From: Pseudomonas entomophila
GTDB lineage: Bacteria > Pseudomonadota > Gammaproteobacteria > Pseudomonadales > Pseudomonadaceae
Direction of reading: 5' to 3'
NCBI RefSeq assembly: GCF_018417595.1
Contig: NZ_CP070982.1
Span: 1,017,501 to 1,081,500 of the forward strand
DNA length: 64,000 nt
Shown: positions 19,859 to 27,713 of the stretch, piece after piece
Layout: every line of letters begins with the position of its first letter
How positions within the stretch are numbered: the first letter of the stretch is position 1
Position numbers and translations under genes: made by a program
Notes under the pieces: generated by a model
Told to the model about the DNA's origin: nothing
What the model saw: the letters and a program-made list of their open reading frames with translations, nothing else
Database searches by the model: none

Positions 19859-20106
19859 GCGACGACCATAAGCCCGGCCCAACCCAGGGCACGACCACCT
19901 GCCTCGAGATCTTCCGTATCCAGCCGGGCATTCCTTTCGATCACGCCTTCAGCGACCTGTCGGTGCTGCTCGGGTGCGTGGCGCATTTCACCACCGAGGC
20001 CGAGATGGAGGGCGATCTCATGGCCGCCAGCGCCGCGCGGATTCTCAGCGGGCTGGCCAAGGGGCTGATCGATGATATGGAGTTGGGGCTGAGTAAAGGC
20101 AAATAA
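19855..20106 (+). CDS. DUF3077 domain protein
   Basis: 83-aa protein with the pattern IFRIQPGIPFDHAFSDLSVLLGC, typical of the Pseudomonas DUF3077 family. It is soluble, acidic and helical; function unknown. It overlaps the preceding gene by 4 bp (ATGA). A second, broken copy of most of this gene lies at 21878-22087 on the same strand, which indicates a local duplication. A strong palindrome follows at 20114. Confidence 0.8.
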   Translation: MSDDHKPGPTQGTTTCLEIFRIQPGIPFDHAFSDLSVLLGCVAHFTTEAEMEGDLMAASAARILSGLAKGLIDDMELGLSKGK

Positions 20107-20113
20107 GCGCATC

Positions 20114-20146
20114 CCTTATCGAGACTGCCAGGCAGTCTCGATAAGG
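20114..20146. terminator. Perfect palindrome between convergent genes
   Basis: CCTTATCGAGACTGCC, one A, then the exact reverse complement: a 16-bp perfect stem. It sits between the plus-strand DUF3077 gene and the minus-strand cassette, so it probably ends both transcripts. No long T-run follows on either side, so a role as a protein-binding site is also possible. Confidence 0.55.
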
Positions 20147-20151
20147 CAAGG

Positions 20152-20247
20152 TCAATAAGGGCTGACCAGGATGGCCAAGAGTGTGACCAAGGCGATCGGC
20201 GCGAAGAGCACCATCAACACGAGTATCAGGTGAATGAAGGCTTCCAT
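20152..20247 (-). CDS. 31-aa single-span membrane peptide
   Basis: ATG at 20247 reads MEAFIHLILVLMVLFAPIAL and then a further hydrophobic stretch ending SPY before a TGA. The whole peptide is one membrane helix. It starts only 3 nt after the stop of the 94-aa membrane gene on the same strand, so it could be translated from the same mRNA. There is no clear separate ribosome site beyond the end of the previous gene. Possible roles are an accessory immunity peptide or a chance reading frame; the position after two ATGA-coupled genes favours a real gene. Confidence 0.5.
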   Translation of the reverse strand: MEAFIHLILVLMVLFAPIALVTLLAILVSPY

Positions 20248-20250
20248 GGT

Positions 20251-20535
20251 TTATCGTTGCGTGCCTCCAAAGAATGCCCAGCTGTGGAAAAACACCATGA
20301 AGAAACAGAAGACGAACGAGGCAGGCCAAAGCCACTCGTACAGCTCTGTGATGTCAAACACCAGTAGGAACTGCCTGTGGAGCGCCATGTAGAGGTACAG
20401 TGCGCCGATCAGGGTGTTGTAGAGATAGCTGGTTATGGCGCCAAACCAGAAAAACTCTCTCCGCGCCAGGTAACGCCTAAACATTACTGAAACAATAATG
20501 TCCGCTGTGATGAACGCGGTGAGAGCAAATATCAT
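20251..20535 (-). CDS. Small integral membrane protein, candidate immunity protein
   Basis: 94-aa protein with three probable membrane spans (residues ~1-18, ~28-50, ~68-90), rich in Phe and Leu. The start codon overlaps the DUF4225 stop as ATGA (20532-20535). Its place directly after a putative Hcp-carried effector suggests that it protects the producer in the inner membrane. No family name is recognised. Base composition is clearly more AT-rich than the surrounding chromosome, which suggests transfer. Confidence 0.75.
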   Translation of the reverse strand: MIFALTAFITADIIVSVMFRRYLARREFFWFGAITSYLYNTLIGALYLYMALHRQFLLVFDITELYEWLWPASFVFCFFMVFFHSWAFFGGTQR

Positions 20536-21245
20536 TTCCGGAAGTATTCCATGATCAACTGATAGGTCGTGACGCTGCTGACAAGGCCCTCCAGAAACAA
20601 CGTGTGATGCCCCATCACACGGAATGCTCGCGCTCGATCAATGTCGTGATATTTATAGAGACGCCACGCTCCTGGTTTTAGTAATTTTCGAAAAAATACA
20701 CCGTAACCTGCCAATCCTATATCTACCGTGTAGTAGGCGAGATTTCCCTCTCTCTCGGCATACCCTAGCTTCCCAGCGACTTGCTGATACCCCTTGCGAA
20801 CCGGGCCGATAGTATTGTTCCTCTTATTCCACATATTGTTTCCGTTTTCGTAAACGTTGTTTGCGCCATGGGCGAGCATGGGTGCACCAAAAAAAGTGCA
20901 TAAAATTGGGCCAGTGGCGCAGGCGCCCGCGCCAGCTGCCACCTGACTCACTCCGCCAACAAACCCAATCACCTGCTGGCCAAGCTTTTCAGCCTGGCCC
21001 CGTAAACTCACCTCTTCCGCCTTGAGCAACTTCAGCCCGTCTTCTGGGCTCAACTGTTGCAACGCCACCTTGTCCACGACCTGTTTGGAGAAATAGGCTA
21101 TCTCCCGGTTGAACTGCATTCGTGCCATTCCATGGCGCAAATGACGTGCGCTAACTGTGCAGGCGAACGCTGTGAGCCGCGTAGCGGCTTGGGTGACATC
21201 CCAGTAGTCAGGCCCAAGTGGATAACTCTCCTGGCGTGCGTTCAT
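20532..21245 (-). CDS. DUF4225 protein, candidate type VI effector
   Basis: 237-aa protein. The N-terminal half is helical (AATRLTAFACTVSARHLRHGM, then REIAYFSKQVVDKV). A central hydrophobic stretch (VIGFVGGVSQVAAGAGACATG, then ILCTFFGAPMLAHGANNVYENG) is typical of DUF4225, and a basic, aromatic C-terminus follows. Start ATG 21245 overlaps the hcp stop (ATGA, 21242-21245); upstream extension runs inside hcp in another frame and is ignored. The glycine-rich hydrophobic core could insert in membranes, so a pore-forming or membrane-acting toxin delivered with Hcp is a fair inference, not shown. GC content is lower than the flanks. Confidence 0.8.
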   Translation of the reverse strand: MNARQESYPLGPDYWDVTQAATRLTAFACTVSARHLRHGMARMQFNREIAYFSKQVVDKVALQQLSPEDGLKLLKAEEVSLRGQAEKLGQQVIGFVGGVSQVAAGAGACATGPILCTFFGAPMLAHGANNVYENGNNMWNKRNNTIGPVRKGYQQVAGKLGYAEREGNLAYYTVDIGLAGYGVFFRKLLKPGAWRLYKYHDIDRARAFRVMGHHTLFLEGLVSSVTTYQLIMEYFRK

Positions 21246-21727
21246 GCTGGATCCTGCCAAGCAGAATGGGCCGAGGTATTGGCTGTATGGTGAATCCAAC
21301 TGATATCGCGATAGCGGATGGCCAGGTATTCCTGAGCCTCTTGATCGTTTTGCAGCATGCTGTGAGGCATGTCCATCCGTTGCTCGACCAGTACGGCGCC
21401 ACCGAGTTTGATGGTGAAGTAGCACTCGAGTTGCCCGGCGGGGTTGGTGCGGTAGAAGTTGAGGTCGCACTCCAGTCGCTCGCCGCTATCCACCGCTTGG
21501 GCCAGTAGTGGCGTAGCCTTATCGACGAACTTGGTGATCAGGATCGGTTCATGGAGCGAACGTTGGTTGTCGTCGCCGCGGGTTAGTTGATGGGCGAGTG
21601 ACAACACCATCACTTCGTCGGTGTGGTCAGCCTGACAGCGGTTGCCGATGGAGGCCTCGGTGGAGCAACCTGCCGAGATCAGGCCCTGACGCTCGCCCGT
21701 GATGGAAAGATAACCGTGATGTGCCAT
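21242..21727 (-). CDS. hcp: Hcp-family type VI secretion tube protein (orphan hcp)
   Basis: 161-aa protein of the Hcp family, which forms hexameric rings of the type VI tube and can carry small effectors in its lumen. Diagnostic motifs are GYLSITGERQGLISAG at the N-terminus, the HQLTRGDDNQRSLHEPILITK segment, the LDCNFYRTN-like strand and the DISWIH strand near the C-terminus. ATG 21727 follows AAGGAATTAGTCC on the minus strand. No tss/tsi core genes are in the window, so this is an orphan hcp that would depend on a T6SS elsewhere. It is the first gene of a coupled operon with the DUF4225 gene and a membrane protein. Confidence 0.9.
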   Translation of the reverse strand: MAHHGYLSITGERQGLISAGCSTEASIGNRCQADHTDEVMVLSLAHQLTRGDDNQRSLHEPILITKFVDKATPLLAQAVDSGERLECDLNFYRTNPAGQLECYFTIKLGGAVLVEQRMDMPHSMLQNDQEAQEYLAIRYRDISWIHHTANTSAHSAWQDPA

Positions 21728-21877
21728 GGACTAATTCCTTGTCTGTAGAAGTGCAAGACACTAAGGCAGGCGGCCTTGTGCTGTATGCAGGATCGCTCCG
21801 ACAGCGCAATAGGAAACGCCTGCATAAGGCGAGGCCTCAGTCCTACAGTTGGGGCGCCAATTTAAACACCATGGTGC

Positions 21878-22087
21878 AAGACCACCTGCCTCGGGATCTT
21901 CCGTATCCAGCCAGGCATTCCTTTCGAACACGCCTTCAGCGACCTGTCGGTGCTGCTCGGGTGCGTGGCGCATTTCACCACCGAAGCGGAGATGGAGGGT
22001 GACCTCATGGCCGCCAGCGTTGCGCGGATTCTCAGCGGGCTGGCCAAGGGGCTGATTGATGATATGGAGTTGGGGTTGAATCGGTAG
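21878..22087 (+). pseudogene. 5'-truncated copy of the DUF3077 gene
   Basis: Reading from 21878 in the frame ending at TAG 22085-22087 gives TTCLGIFRIQPGIPFEHAFS and onward to the C-terminus, nearly identical to residues 14-81 of the gene at 19855. No start codon is available: the frame hits a stop at 21863-21865 and no ATG/GTG lies between. The copy is therefore a remnant of duplication, in the same orientation as the intact gene. Confidence 0.85.
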
Positions 22088-22157
22088 TTCATCGCGGGAA
22101 TAGCCCTGTGTGTTCAGGGTGTTCGGCGGAAAAGTTGTAGCGCCCTTTAGACCGCGC

Positions 22158-22240
22158 GCCGCCCGCGCGGCGCATCGCGGATGAATCCGCTCCTACATCT
22201 GTTGCAACGTGCCGCACCTGCAAGGCCATGGTTGCCAGCC
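22158..22240. repeat. Right, inverted copy of the ~83-bp island-flanking repeat
   Basis: Reverse complement of 19149-19231 with about two mismatches, including the REP core GTAGGAGCGGATTCATCCGCGATGCGCC. A further REP arm in the opposite sense lies at about 22351-22405 and matches 19193-19240. Together they form a cluster of REP units at the island edge. Confidence 0.8.
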
Positions 22241-22350
22241 TTGGCGCAAGGCTTGAGACAGGCGGGGCGGCGGTAGTGCAAGCCGAAAATCCGCGTCGTA
22301 CAAACAAGGCGGACAACCATGGCCTATCTGTCATGGCCACGTTGCAACAA

Positions 22351-22405
22351 ATGTAGGAGCGGATTCATCCGCGATGCGCCGCGCGGGCGGCGCTCGATCT
22401 TATAG
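22351..22405. repeat. REP unit
   Basis: TGTAGGAGCGGATTCATCCGCGATGCGCCGCGCGGGCGGCGCTCGATCT, the same sequence as at 19193-19240. It is paired with the inverted unit at 22158-22240 across about 110 bp. Confidence 0.8.
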
Positions 22406-22440
22406 GCGCTGCAAGAATCGCGGCGGGCATCTGGTGGCCT

Positions 22441-23208
22441 TGATGCGGTCACGCCCCTGCGTCCAAAGACCTTGAAAGTGATAGGTCTTGGCACGACAAC
22501 GCAGCCAACGGTGCCGGGTTACATCTGCGACTGAAGCCCTGCTGACTCAAGGAATAAGGTGATTATCTCAAGATTCAGCCGGCGCGAGAGTGGGCCAGCC
22601 AAGCAATTTCAACCGAGTCAAGCCCCTACCAACGGCGAACTTTTCTTCACATAGCCAAATGGATGAAGCGCAAGGGTGAATTTAAGACCCTTTGGATTCA
22701 TTCGTTCAGCAGAACTGTCATTGCCCTCTGGCTTCAAATGCATACCTTGCGCGATGTATTTCTTTGAAAACGCTCTAGCACGGCGCTTTTGCGGGGGGCA
22801 AAATGTTTAAATCCAGTTACATGTCTGAAACAAGCTGAAATATAGAAAACAGTTTTAACGTGTGTGTCTTTGTAAATTCATATTTGTATTATTTTGATAC
22901 AAATGCTGGATCGACAAAAAAATCCCCCGGCCATTTACTTGCCCCCGACTTCGGTGTGCACCAAGTGACTAGTGAGAAAGTTGCACGGATACCCCGCACT
23001 CCCGAATAAGTCCGTAGTTGAACACCCGACTTTGACGAATGAAGTCGGTGCCTTGCGCTTAACACTTTCAGACGTATCCGCCTTGTTGCGGATCGCCAGG
23101 CATGCTGGCCAAAAACAGAGGGCGAATGCGCCGTCTTAAATGGTGGGCGTGGTGTAAGTTGCGAGTCTGCTAGTTGTTAACGTCAAACTTTGATAAGGAA
23201 TATCAGGC
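22441..23208 (+). promoter_or_regulatory. Gene-free leader of the hydrazine-type biosynthetic cluster
   Basis: About 770 bp without a supported gene. Its middle (about 22730-22920) is strikingly AT-rich for this genome. It contains an exact inverted repeat ATTTGTAT-7 nt-ATACAAAT (22882-22904), a candidate regulator site. Closer to the operon is CCGACTT-9 nt-AAGTCGG (23026-23048). The first gene at 23209 is preceded by GATAAGGAATATCAGGC, which contains a good AAGGA ribosome site. Promoter position is not certain; TTGACG at about 23032 is one possible -35 box. Transcriptional control from here is inferred from the length, base composition and palindromes. Confidence 0.45.
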
Positions 23209-24120
23209 ATGACGCAACTCCCCATCCAAGGTGTCCTTCCGGTCGCCATCCTGCCTTACAACAACGACCTCTCCCTGGATACCTCGGCCCTGCGCCTGCA
23301 GGTCGAACACATTCTGCACACCGGCTGCGACGGCGTGGTCATCGGGCAGATTTCCGAGGTCTCGCGGCTGACCACCACTGAGCGCTTCCGCGTGGCCGAA
23401 CTGATCGCCGAACAGACCGGCGACAAGGGCCTGGCCATCATGAGCACCGGTGGCGAGAGCATCGCCCAGGCGATCGAATATTCGCGCCAGGCCGAACAGG
23501 CCGGCTGTGACGCGCTGCTGGTGATGCACCCGTCGATGTGGGCGCTCGATGACGAGCAGATGTACACCTACTTCGCCAATGTCGTCGAAAGCGTGCAGAT
23601 CCCGGTGCTGGTGCACCACGCCAAGTCGCTGGCCAAGCGGCCGCTGTCGATCGATGTGCAGGCCCGCCTGCTCAAGGCCTTCGGCCCGCAGAAGGTGCAG
23701 TTCAAGCCCGAATCCGCCCCCACCGCGCCCAAGGTTTCGCTGCTGCGTGACGCCACCGGCGGCCAGGCGCGGATCTTCGAGGGCGACGGCGGCATGATGC
23801 TGGTCGATACCTACCAGCGCGGCCTGGCAGGGGTGATCCCGGCCACCGAGATCGCCGAGATCACCGTGGCCCTGTGGCGCGCCTTGCAGGCCGGCGACGA
23901 GCGAACCGCCCGAGCCATCGCCTACCCGCTGTCCTACCTGATGTGCCACATGATGGCGAGCATCGACTGTTACTTGCAGTTGTCGAAACACCTGCTCAAA
24001 CGCCGCCGGTTGATGAGCAATACATTGATCCGCCCACCCGTGGATTTCACCATGGATGTGGAAACCCTCAAAGAAGTTGAAAAAGTCTACGACCAACTTT
24101 TCGAATTCGTGACCCAGTAA
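23209..24120 (+). CDS. DapA/N-acetylneuraminate lyase-family aldolase
   Basis: 303-aa TIM-barrel protein of the dihydrodipicolinate synthase family, which forms a Schiff base between a lysine and pyruvate (or another 2-oxo acid) and adds or removes an aldehyde. The candidate lysine is K166 in VQFKPESAP. The usual second catalytic motif (Tyr in a YNxP-type strand) is replaced by LVHHAKS (H136, H137), so the reaction is probably not lysine biosynthesis. The GDGGMM strand (in place of the usual G-D loop) and C-terminal helices are intact. First gene of the cluster; AAGGAATATCAGGC lies upstream. It is 14 nt from the next gene. The partner DRE-TIM aldolase two genes on suggests two carbon-carbon bond steps in one pathway. 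Confidence 0.8.
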   Translation: MTQLPIQGVLPVAILPYNNDLSLDTSALRLQVEHILHTGCDGVVIGQISEVSRLTTTERFRVAELIAEQTGDKGLAIMSTGGESIAQAIEYSRQAEQAGCDALLVMHPSMWALDDEQMYTYFANVVESVQIPVLVHHAKSLAKRPLSIDVQARLLKAFGPQKVQFKPESAPTAPKVSLLRDATGGQARIFEGDGGMMLVDTYQRGLAGVIPATEIAEITVALWRALQAGDERTARAIAYPLSYLMCHMMASIDCYLQLSKHLLKRRRLMSNTLIRPPVDFTMDVETLKEVEKVYDQLFEFVTQ

Positions 24121-24134
24121 TAAGGAAGTTACTC

Positions 24135-24515
24135 ATGAAACGTATTGGTTTCTCCATTGAATTGACCAGCCTCGAAGCCGCCGAACTGTATAAAGCCATG
24201 CACCGTGATGTCCCCGTGCAAATTGCCGGTGAACACGGCGTACTGCGTGAAATCGGTTTGCAGCGTATGTCGATCTACCTGTTGCCGCCACGCACTTTGT
24301 TCATGCAAGTCGAAGCCCACGACCAGTTCGACCCGCTGCGCGACTTTACCCACGCGCTGTCGGTACACCCGGTGATCCAGGCCTGGGACGACCGCATGCA
24401 CGGTGACGACAACCCGCTGCTCAAGCGCATCGAAGGCAACCGCACCGACCTCAACTGGTGGCGCCTGGAGCAGGTGTACGACTGGAGCCTGGAAACGGCG
24501 GGCCAGCAAAAATGA
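24135..24515 (+). CDS. L-rhamnose mutarotase (RhaM)-like protein
   Basis: 126-aa protein with the dimeric ferredoxin-like fold signature of the RhaM family: KRIGFSIEL strand, a YKAMHRDV helix, MSIYLLPPRTLFMQVEA strands and a C-terminal WWRLEQVYDW motif near the usual catalytic edge. RhaM interconverts sugar anomers. Here the substrate is unknown and may be a cyclic intermediate made by the neighbouring aldolases. AAGGAAGTTACTC precedes the ATG. The stop overlaps the next start (ATGA, 24512-24515). Confidence 0.75.
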   Translation: MKRIGFSIELTSLEAAELYKAMHRDVPVQIAGEHGVLREIGLQRMSIYLLPPRTLFMQVEAHDQFDPLRDFTHALSVHPVIQAWDDRMHGDDNPLLKRIEGNRTDLNWWRLEQVYDWSLETAGQQK

Positions 24516-25534
24516 CCGCGCACAACCAGTCATTCGTGTTGATGGACTGCACCTTCCGTGATGGCGGGTTCCAGACCGACTGGCGGTTTTCCGATGCCAT
24601 GGTCGGGCACTACTTCGGTATGTGCCAGGCCGCCGGCGTGGACATTGTCGAGATGGGCTACCTGAACCTGGACCCCGCTGCCGGGGTCAGCCACCTCGGG
24701 TCATTCAAGGCATTGCCCGAGTCGCTGAGCGACGTGCAGCGCCAGCAGGTCGACCTGGGGCCGATGCGCGCGGCGGTGATGATCGATGCCTGGCGCGTCC
24801 TCGATCAGCCGGTGCAGGCTGTCGCCGAGGTAATCATGGCGGCGATCCGGCGTTCGCCGTTCCCCATCGCCATCCTGCGCATCGCGGCCATGAGCAGCCA
24901 GCTCGAGGGCAGCCTGGCGCTGGCCAAGGCGCTGGCGGGGCAGGACCTGGCGGTGATGATCAACCTGATGCAGGCCGCCGAGCTGACGCCGGAGCAACTG
25001 GCCCATGACCTGCCGGCCCTGGCCGTCGAACCGGTCACGGCGCTGTATTTCGCCGACAGTTTCGGGCGAATGTTGCCGGAGCAGGTCCATCGCCTGTTCA
25101 GCCAGGCGCGCGAGCTGACCCCGTTGCCGCTGGGCTTCCATGCCCACGACAACTATGGCCTGGCGGTCGCCAACACCCAGGCGGCGCTGGACGCAGGCGC
25201 CCGTCATGCCGACGGCACGTTCGCCGGGATCGGCCGGGGGGCCGGCAACGCGCCGACCGAAACCCTCGGCCTGCTGAAGTCGGGGACACGGGAAATGGCC
25301 GAGTGCGAGGCGTTTCTGGCGGAGCACATCGAACCGCTCAGGCATACGGCGAACTGGGGCTACTCGCCCACCTACCGCAGCCAGGCCAGGCACAACGTGC
25401 ACCCGACCTACGCCCAGCGCCTGTTCGAAGGCACGCCGCTGACGGGCCTGGAGCGTATCGACATCCTCGGCAAGATCGCCGGGCATGCCGGGGCGCACAA
25501 GTTCGACGCGGGCATTCTCAGCCACTACCGGTGA
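24512..25534 (+). CDS. HMGL-like DRE-TIM metallolyase (4-hydroxy-2-oxovalerate aldolase type)
   Basis: 340-aa protein with a DCTFRDGG N-terminal motif (metal-binding Asp and catalytic Arg of the HMG-CoA lyase/isopropylmalate synthase superfamily), a GFHAHDNYG metal-binding HxH-type strand and GIGRGAGNAPTE near the end of the barrel. The resemblance is closest to 4-hydroxy-2-oxovalerate aldolases, which cleave or form pyruvate-aldehyde adducts with a divalent metal. It lacks a long C-terminal regulatory domain. ATG 24512 overlaps the mutarotase stop by ATGA. It probably supplies or uses a 2-oxo acid for the cluster product. Confidence 0.8.
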   Translation: MTAHNQSFVLMDCTFRDGGFQTDWRFSDAMVGHYFGMCQAAGVDIVEMGYLNLDPAAGVSHLGSFKALPESLSDVQRQQVDLGPMRAAVMIDAWRVLDQPVQAVAEVIMAAIRRSPFPIAILRIAAMSSQLEGSLALAKALAGQDLAVMINLMQAAELTPEQLAHDLPALAVEPVTALYFADSFGRMLPEQVHRLFSQARELTPLPLGFHAHDNYGLAVANTQAALDAGARHADGTFAGIGRGAGNAPTETLGLLKSGTREMAECEAFLAEHIEPLRHTANWGYSPTYRSQARHNVHPTYAQRLFEGTPLTGLERIDILGKIAGHAGAHKFDAGILSHYR

Positions 25535-25540
25535 ACGAAC

Positions 25541-26263
25541 ATGGTCAAACTCGGTGAACTGCTGGCGGACTGCAAGTTGGTGTTCTTCGACTGCGACGGT
25601 GTGCTGCTGGACTCCAACGGGGTGAAGCTGGCCGCGGTCGATCACGCCCTGGCCGCCTACCCGGCGGTACTGCGTGAGCGCTGCAAGGACAGCTTCCGGC
25701 TCAACTTCGGCCGCCCGCGGCGCTGGCATTTCGAGGCCTTCCAGCGCGTGATCGGGGCGGCCCAGGAGGAGGACTTCGTGGCGGCGAGCATCGACCGCTA
25801 CGAGCAGTACCTGCAAGCGCACTATCGGTTTTCGCCGGCAGTGGCCGGTGCACCGCACCTGCTGGCCCGGTTGGCGGCCCGTGGGGTCATCTGCACGGTG
25901 GTGAGTGGCGGGGTGGAGGCGGAGATCAATGCCGCGCTGGCCGAGTGCGGGATGGATCGGCTGCTGGCGCGGGTGGTGGGTTCGCCGGTGACCAAGATCG
26001 CGGCGATCAACGCGCTGCTCGAGCAGTACGACTGCAGCGCCGCGCAAGCCGTGTTCCTCGGTGATGCCAGCGCCGACGCCGAAGCCGCCATCGCCTGCAA
26101 GGTGCCGTTCATCTTCGTCAGCGGGCATGCGCTGATCGCCCGCTCGACCCTCAGCGCGAGCTGGCCGGAGGGTCACTGGGGCGGCGAAGTGCCCAACCTG
26201 CTGGCGGACAACGCTGTATCGCGCTTTTGCGTGAGCAACCAGACGATCAAGGAGGAATCATGA
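25541..26263 (+). CDS. HAD-superfamily phosphatase
   Basis: 240-aa phosphatase. Motif I is FFDCDGVLLDSN (nucleophile D17, acid/base D19). A helical cap follows, then the TVVSGG motif II, K152-type lysine in SPVTK and FLGDASAD motif IV. It starts 6 nt after the aldolase stop and ends in an ATGA overlap with the SDR gene. A phosphorylated pathway intermediate is therefore likely. Unlike the phosphatase at the window start, this one is clearly within the cluster operon. Confidence 0.8.
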   Translation: MVKLGELLADCKLVFFDCDGVLLDSNGVKLAAVDHALAAYPAVLRERCKDSFRLNFGRPRRWHFEAFQRVIGAAQEEDFVAASIDRYEQYLQAHYRFSPAVAGAPHLLARLAARGVICTVVSGGVEAEINAALAECGMDRLLARVVGSPVTKIAAINALLEQYDCSAAQAVFLGDASADAEAAIACKVPFIFVSGHALIARSTLSASWPEGHWGGEVPNLLADNAVSRFCVSNQTIKEES

Positions 26264-26961
26264 ACACAACCACGCAGCGGCCGCTGCGCATCGCCATCAC
26301 CGGCGTGAGCCGTGGCCTGGGGTTGGCCCTGAGCCAGGCGCTGGCCGCCCGCGGCCACCAGGTGTTCGGCTGCCAGCTGTCGGCCGACGCCGCGCCGGCG
26401 GCCCAGGCCAACCCGGCGCTGTTCAGTGCCTCGGTGGCGGTGCCCGAGGACATGCGGCGCTTCGCCGAGGCGGCGGGGCGCGAGGGGGCGATGGATATCG
26501 TGGTGTGCAATGCCGGGGTGATCAATGCGCGCAAGCCAGCCTGGGAAATCAGCCAGGAAGAGTGGGCGCAGGTGATGGAGGTCAATGTGCTGGGCGTGGT
26601 CAACACGCTGCACGCCTTCCTGCCGGCGATGCTCGACCGCGGCCAGGGCCTGTTCGTTGCCATCAGCTCCGGCTGGGGGCGTTCGGCGTCCTGGGGGCTC
26701 GGCCCGTACTGCGCGAGCAAGTTCGCGGTGGAGGGGCTGATCGGTTCGCTCAGTGCCGACCTGCCGGAGGGCTTGCACGCGGTGGCGCTGGACCCGGGCA
26801 ACGGGGTGAACACCAAGATGCTCGCCCAGTGCCTGCCGGATGACCATACGCAGTACATCGCCCCGGGGCTGTGGGCCGAGCATGCCGCGGACTACATCGT
26901 CGACCAGCTCCATGGCCAAAAGCTCTCGGGCAGCCGTACGGTGCCGCACCCCGGCTGTTGA
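26260..26961 (+). CDS. Short-chain dehydrogenase/reductase (complete catalytic set)
   Basis: 233-aa classical SDR. Glycine-rich cofactor loop TGVSRGLG near residue 16 (arginine after Ser, suggesting NADP(H)), NAG motif in CNAGV, catalytic Ser in the AISSGWG strand, and Y150-x3-K154 in YCASK. Start ATG 26260 has AAGGAGGAATC upstream and overlaps the phosphatase stop (ATGA). Predicted to reduce or oxidise a carbonyl/alcohol of the cluster intermediate. Confidence 0.85.
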   Translation: MNTTTQRPLRIAITGVSRGLGLALSQALAARGHQVFGCQLSADAAPAAQANPALFSASVAVPEDMRRFAEAAGREGAMDIVVCNAGVINARKPAWEISQEEWAQVMEVNVLGVVNTLHAFLPAMLDRGQGLFVAISSGWGRSASWGLGPYCASKFAVEGLIGSLSADLPEGLHAVALDPGNGVNTKMLAQCLPDDHTQYIAPGLWAEHAADYIVDQLHGQKLSGSRTVPHPGC

Positions 26962-26987
26962 CGGATTTCATGACAGGGAAGCAGACA

Positions 26988-27713
26988 ATGCTGAAGAACA
27001 AACGTGTAGTGGTCACCGGCGGTGGCCGTGATTTCGGCCAGGCGGTTTCGGTCTGGCTGGCCCGCGAGGGCGCCCATGTGGACCTGTGCGCGCGCCAGCT
27101 GGACAGCGCCCGGGCCACTTGCGAGATCATCCAGGGTGAAGGCGGCTTGGCCCGTGCCTATGCCTGCGACATCGCCGACGCCCGCTCGGTGCGTGCGTTC
27201 GCCGAACAGTTGCAGGCCGACGAGCGGCCGGTGGATATCCTGGTGCTCAGTGCCGCGCAGTGGCTCGAAGGGCCGTTGGGCGAGGGTGACAGCGATGAAG
27301 AGATCGTCAGCACCATCAATTCCGGGCTGACCGGCTCGATCACCCTGACCCGGGCACTGCTGCCCAGCCTGCGCCGCTCTGGCGCGGCGGACATCATGGC
27401 GATGGTCTCGGTATGCGGCGTGCCGCAGTTCACCAACTCCGTCGCCCATCCGGCGTTCTTCGCGGCCAAGCATGGCATGAGCGGTTTCTGCCAGAACATG
27501 ACCCACCACCTGGCGGCGGAAGGCATCCGGGTTACCGGTTTCTACCCGCCCGACTTCGAGGTGACCAGCCTCGATGAGACTGTCGACCCGGCAGGCCGGC
27601 TGCTCAATGGGCGCTCGATCTGGGAAACCATGCGCTTCGTGCTGACCCAGCCGCGCAGCTGCCATATCGACGCGGTGCACTTCCGTGGCCCGACCCGGCA
27701 GGACTTGATGTGA
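26988..27713 (+). CDS. SDR-fold protein lacking the catalytic tyrosine
   Basis: 241-aa SDR with the cofactor loop TGGGRDFG (residues ~10-17) and a SVCGVPQF strand carrying a possible Ser. At the YxxxK position it reads FFAAK (F157, K161), so the proton-donating Tyr is replaced by Phe. It may therefore bind cofactor and substrate without a standard redox step, or use another acid. ATG 26988 is chosen for the AGGGAAGC ribosome site; an in-frame ATG at 26970 is less well placed. The two SDRs are neighbours but diverged, so this is not a recent duplicate. Stop overlaps the next start as TGATG. Confidence 0.8.
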   Translation: MLKNKRVVVTGGGRDFGQAVSVWLAREGAHVDLCARQLDSARATCEIIQGEGGLARAYACDIADARSVRAFAEQLQADERPVDILVLSAAQWLEGPLGEGDSDEEIVSTINSGLTGSITLTRALLPSLRRSGAADIMAMVSVCGVPQFTNSVAHPAFFAAKHGMSGFCQNMTHHLAAEGIRVTGFYPPDFEVTSLDETVDPAGRLLNGRSIWETMRFVLTQPRSCHIDAVHFRGPTRQDLM

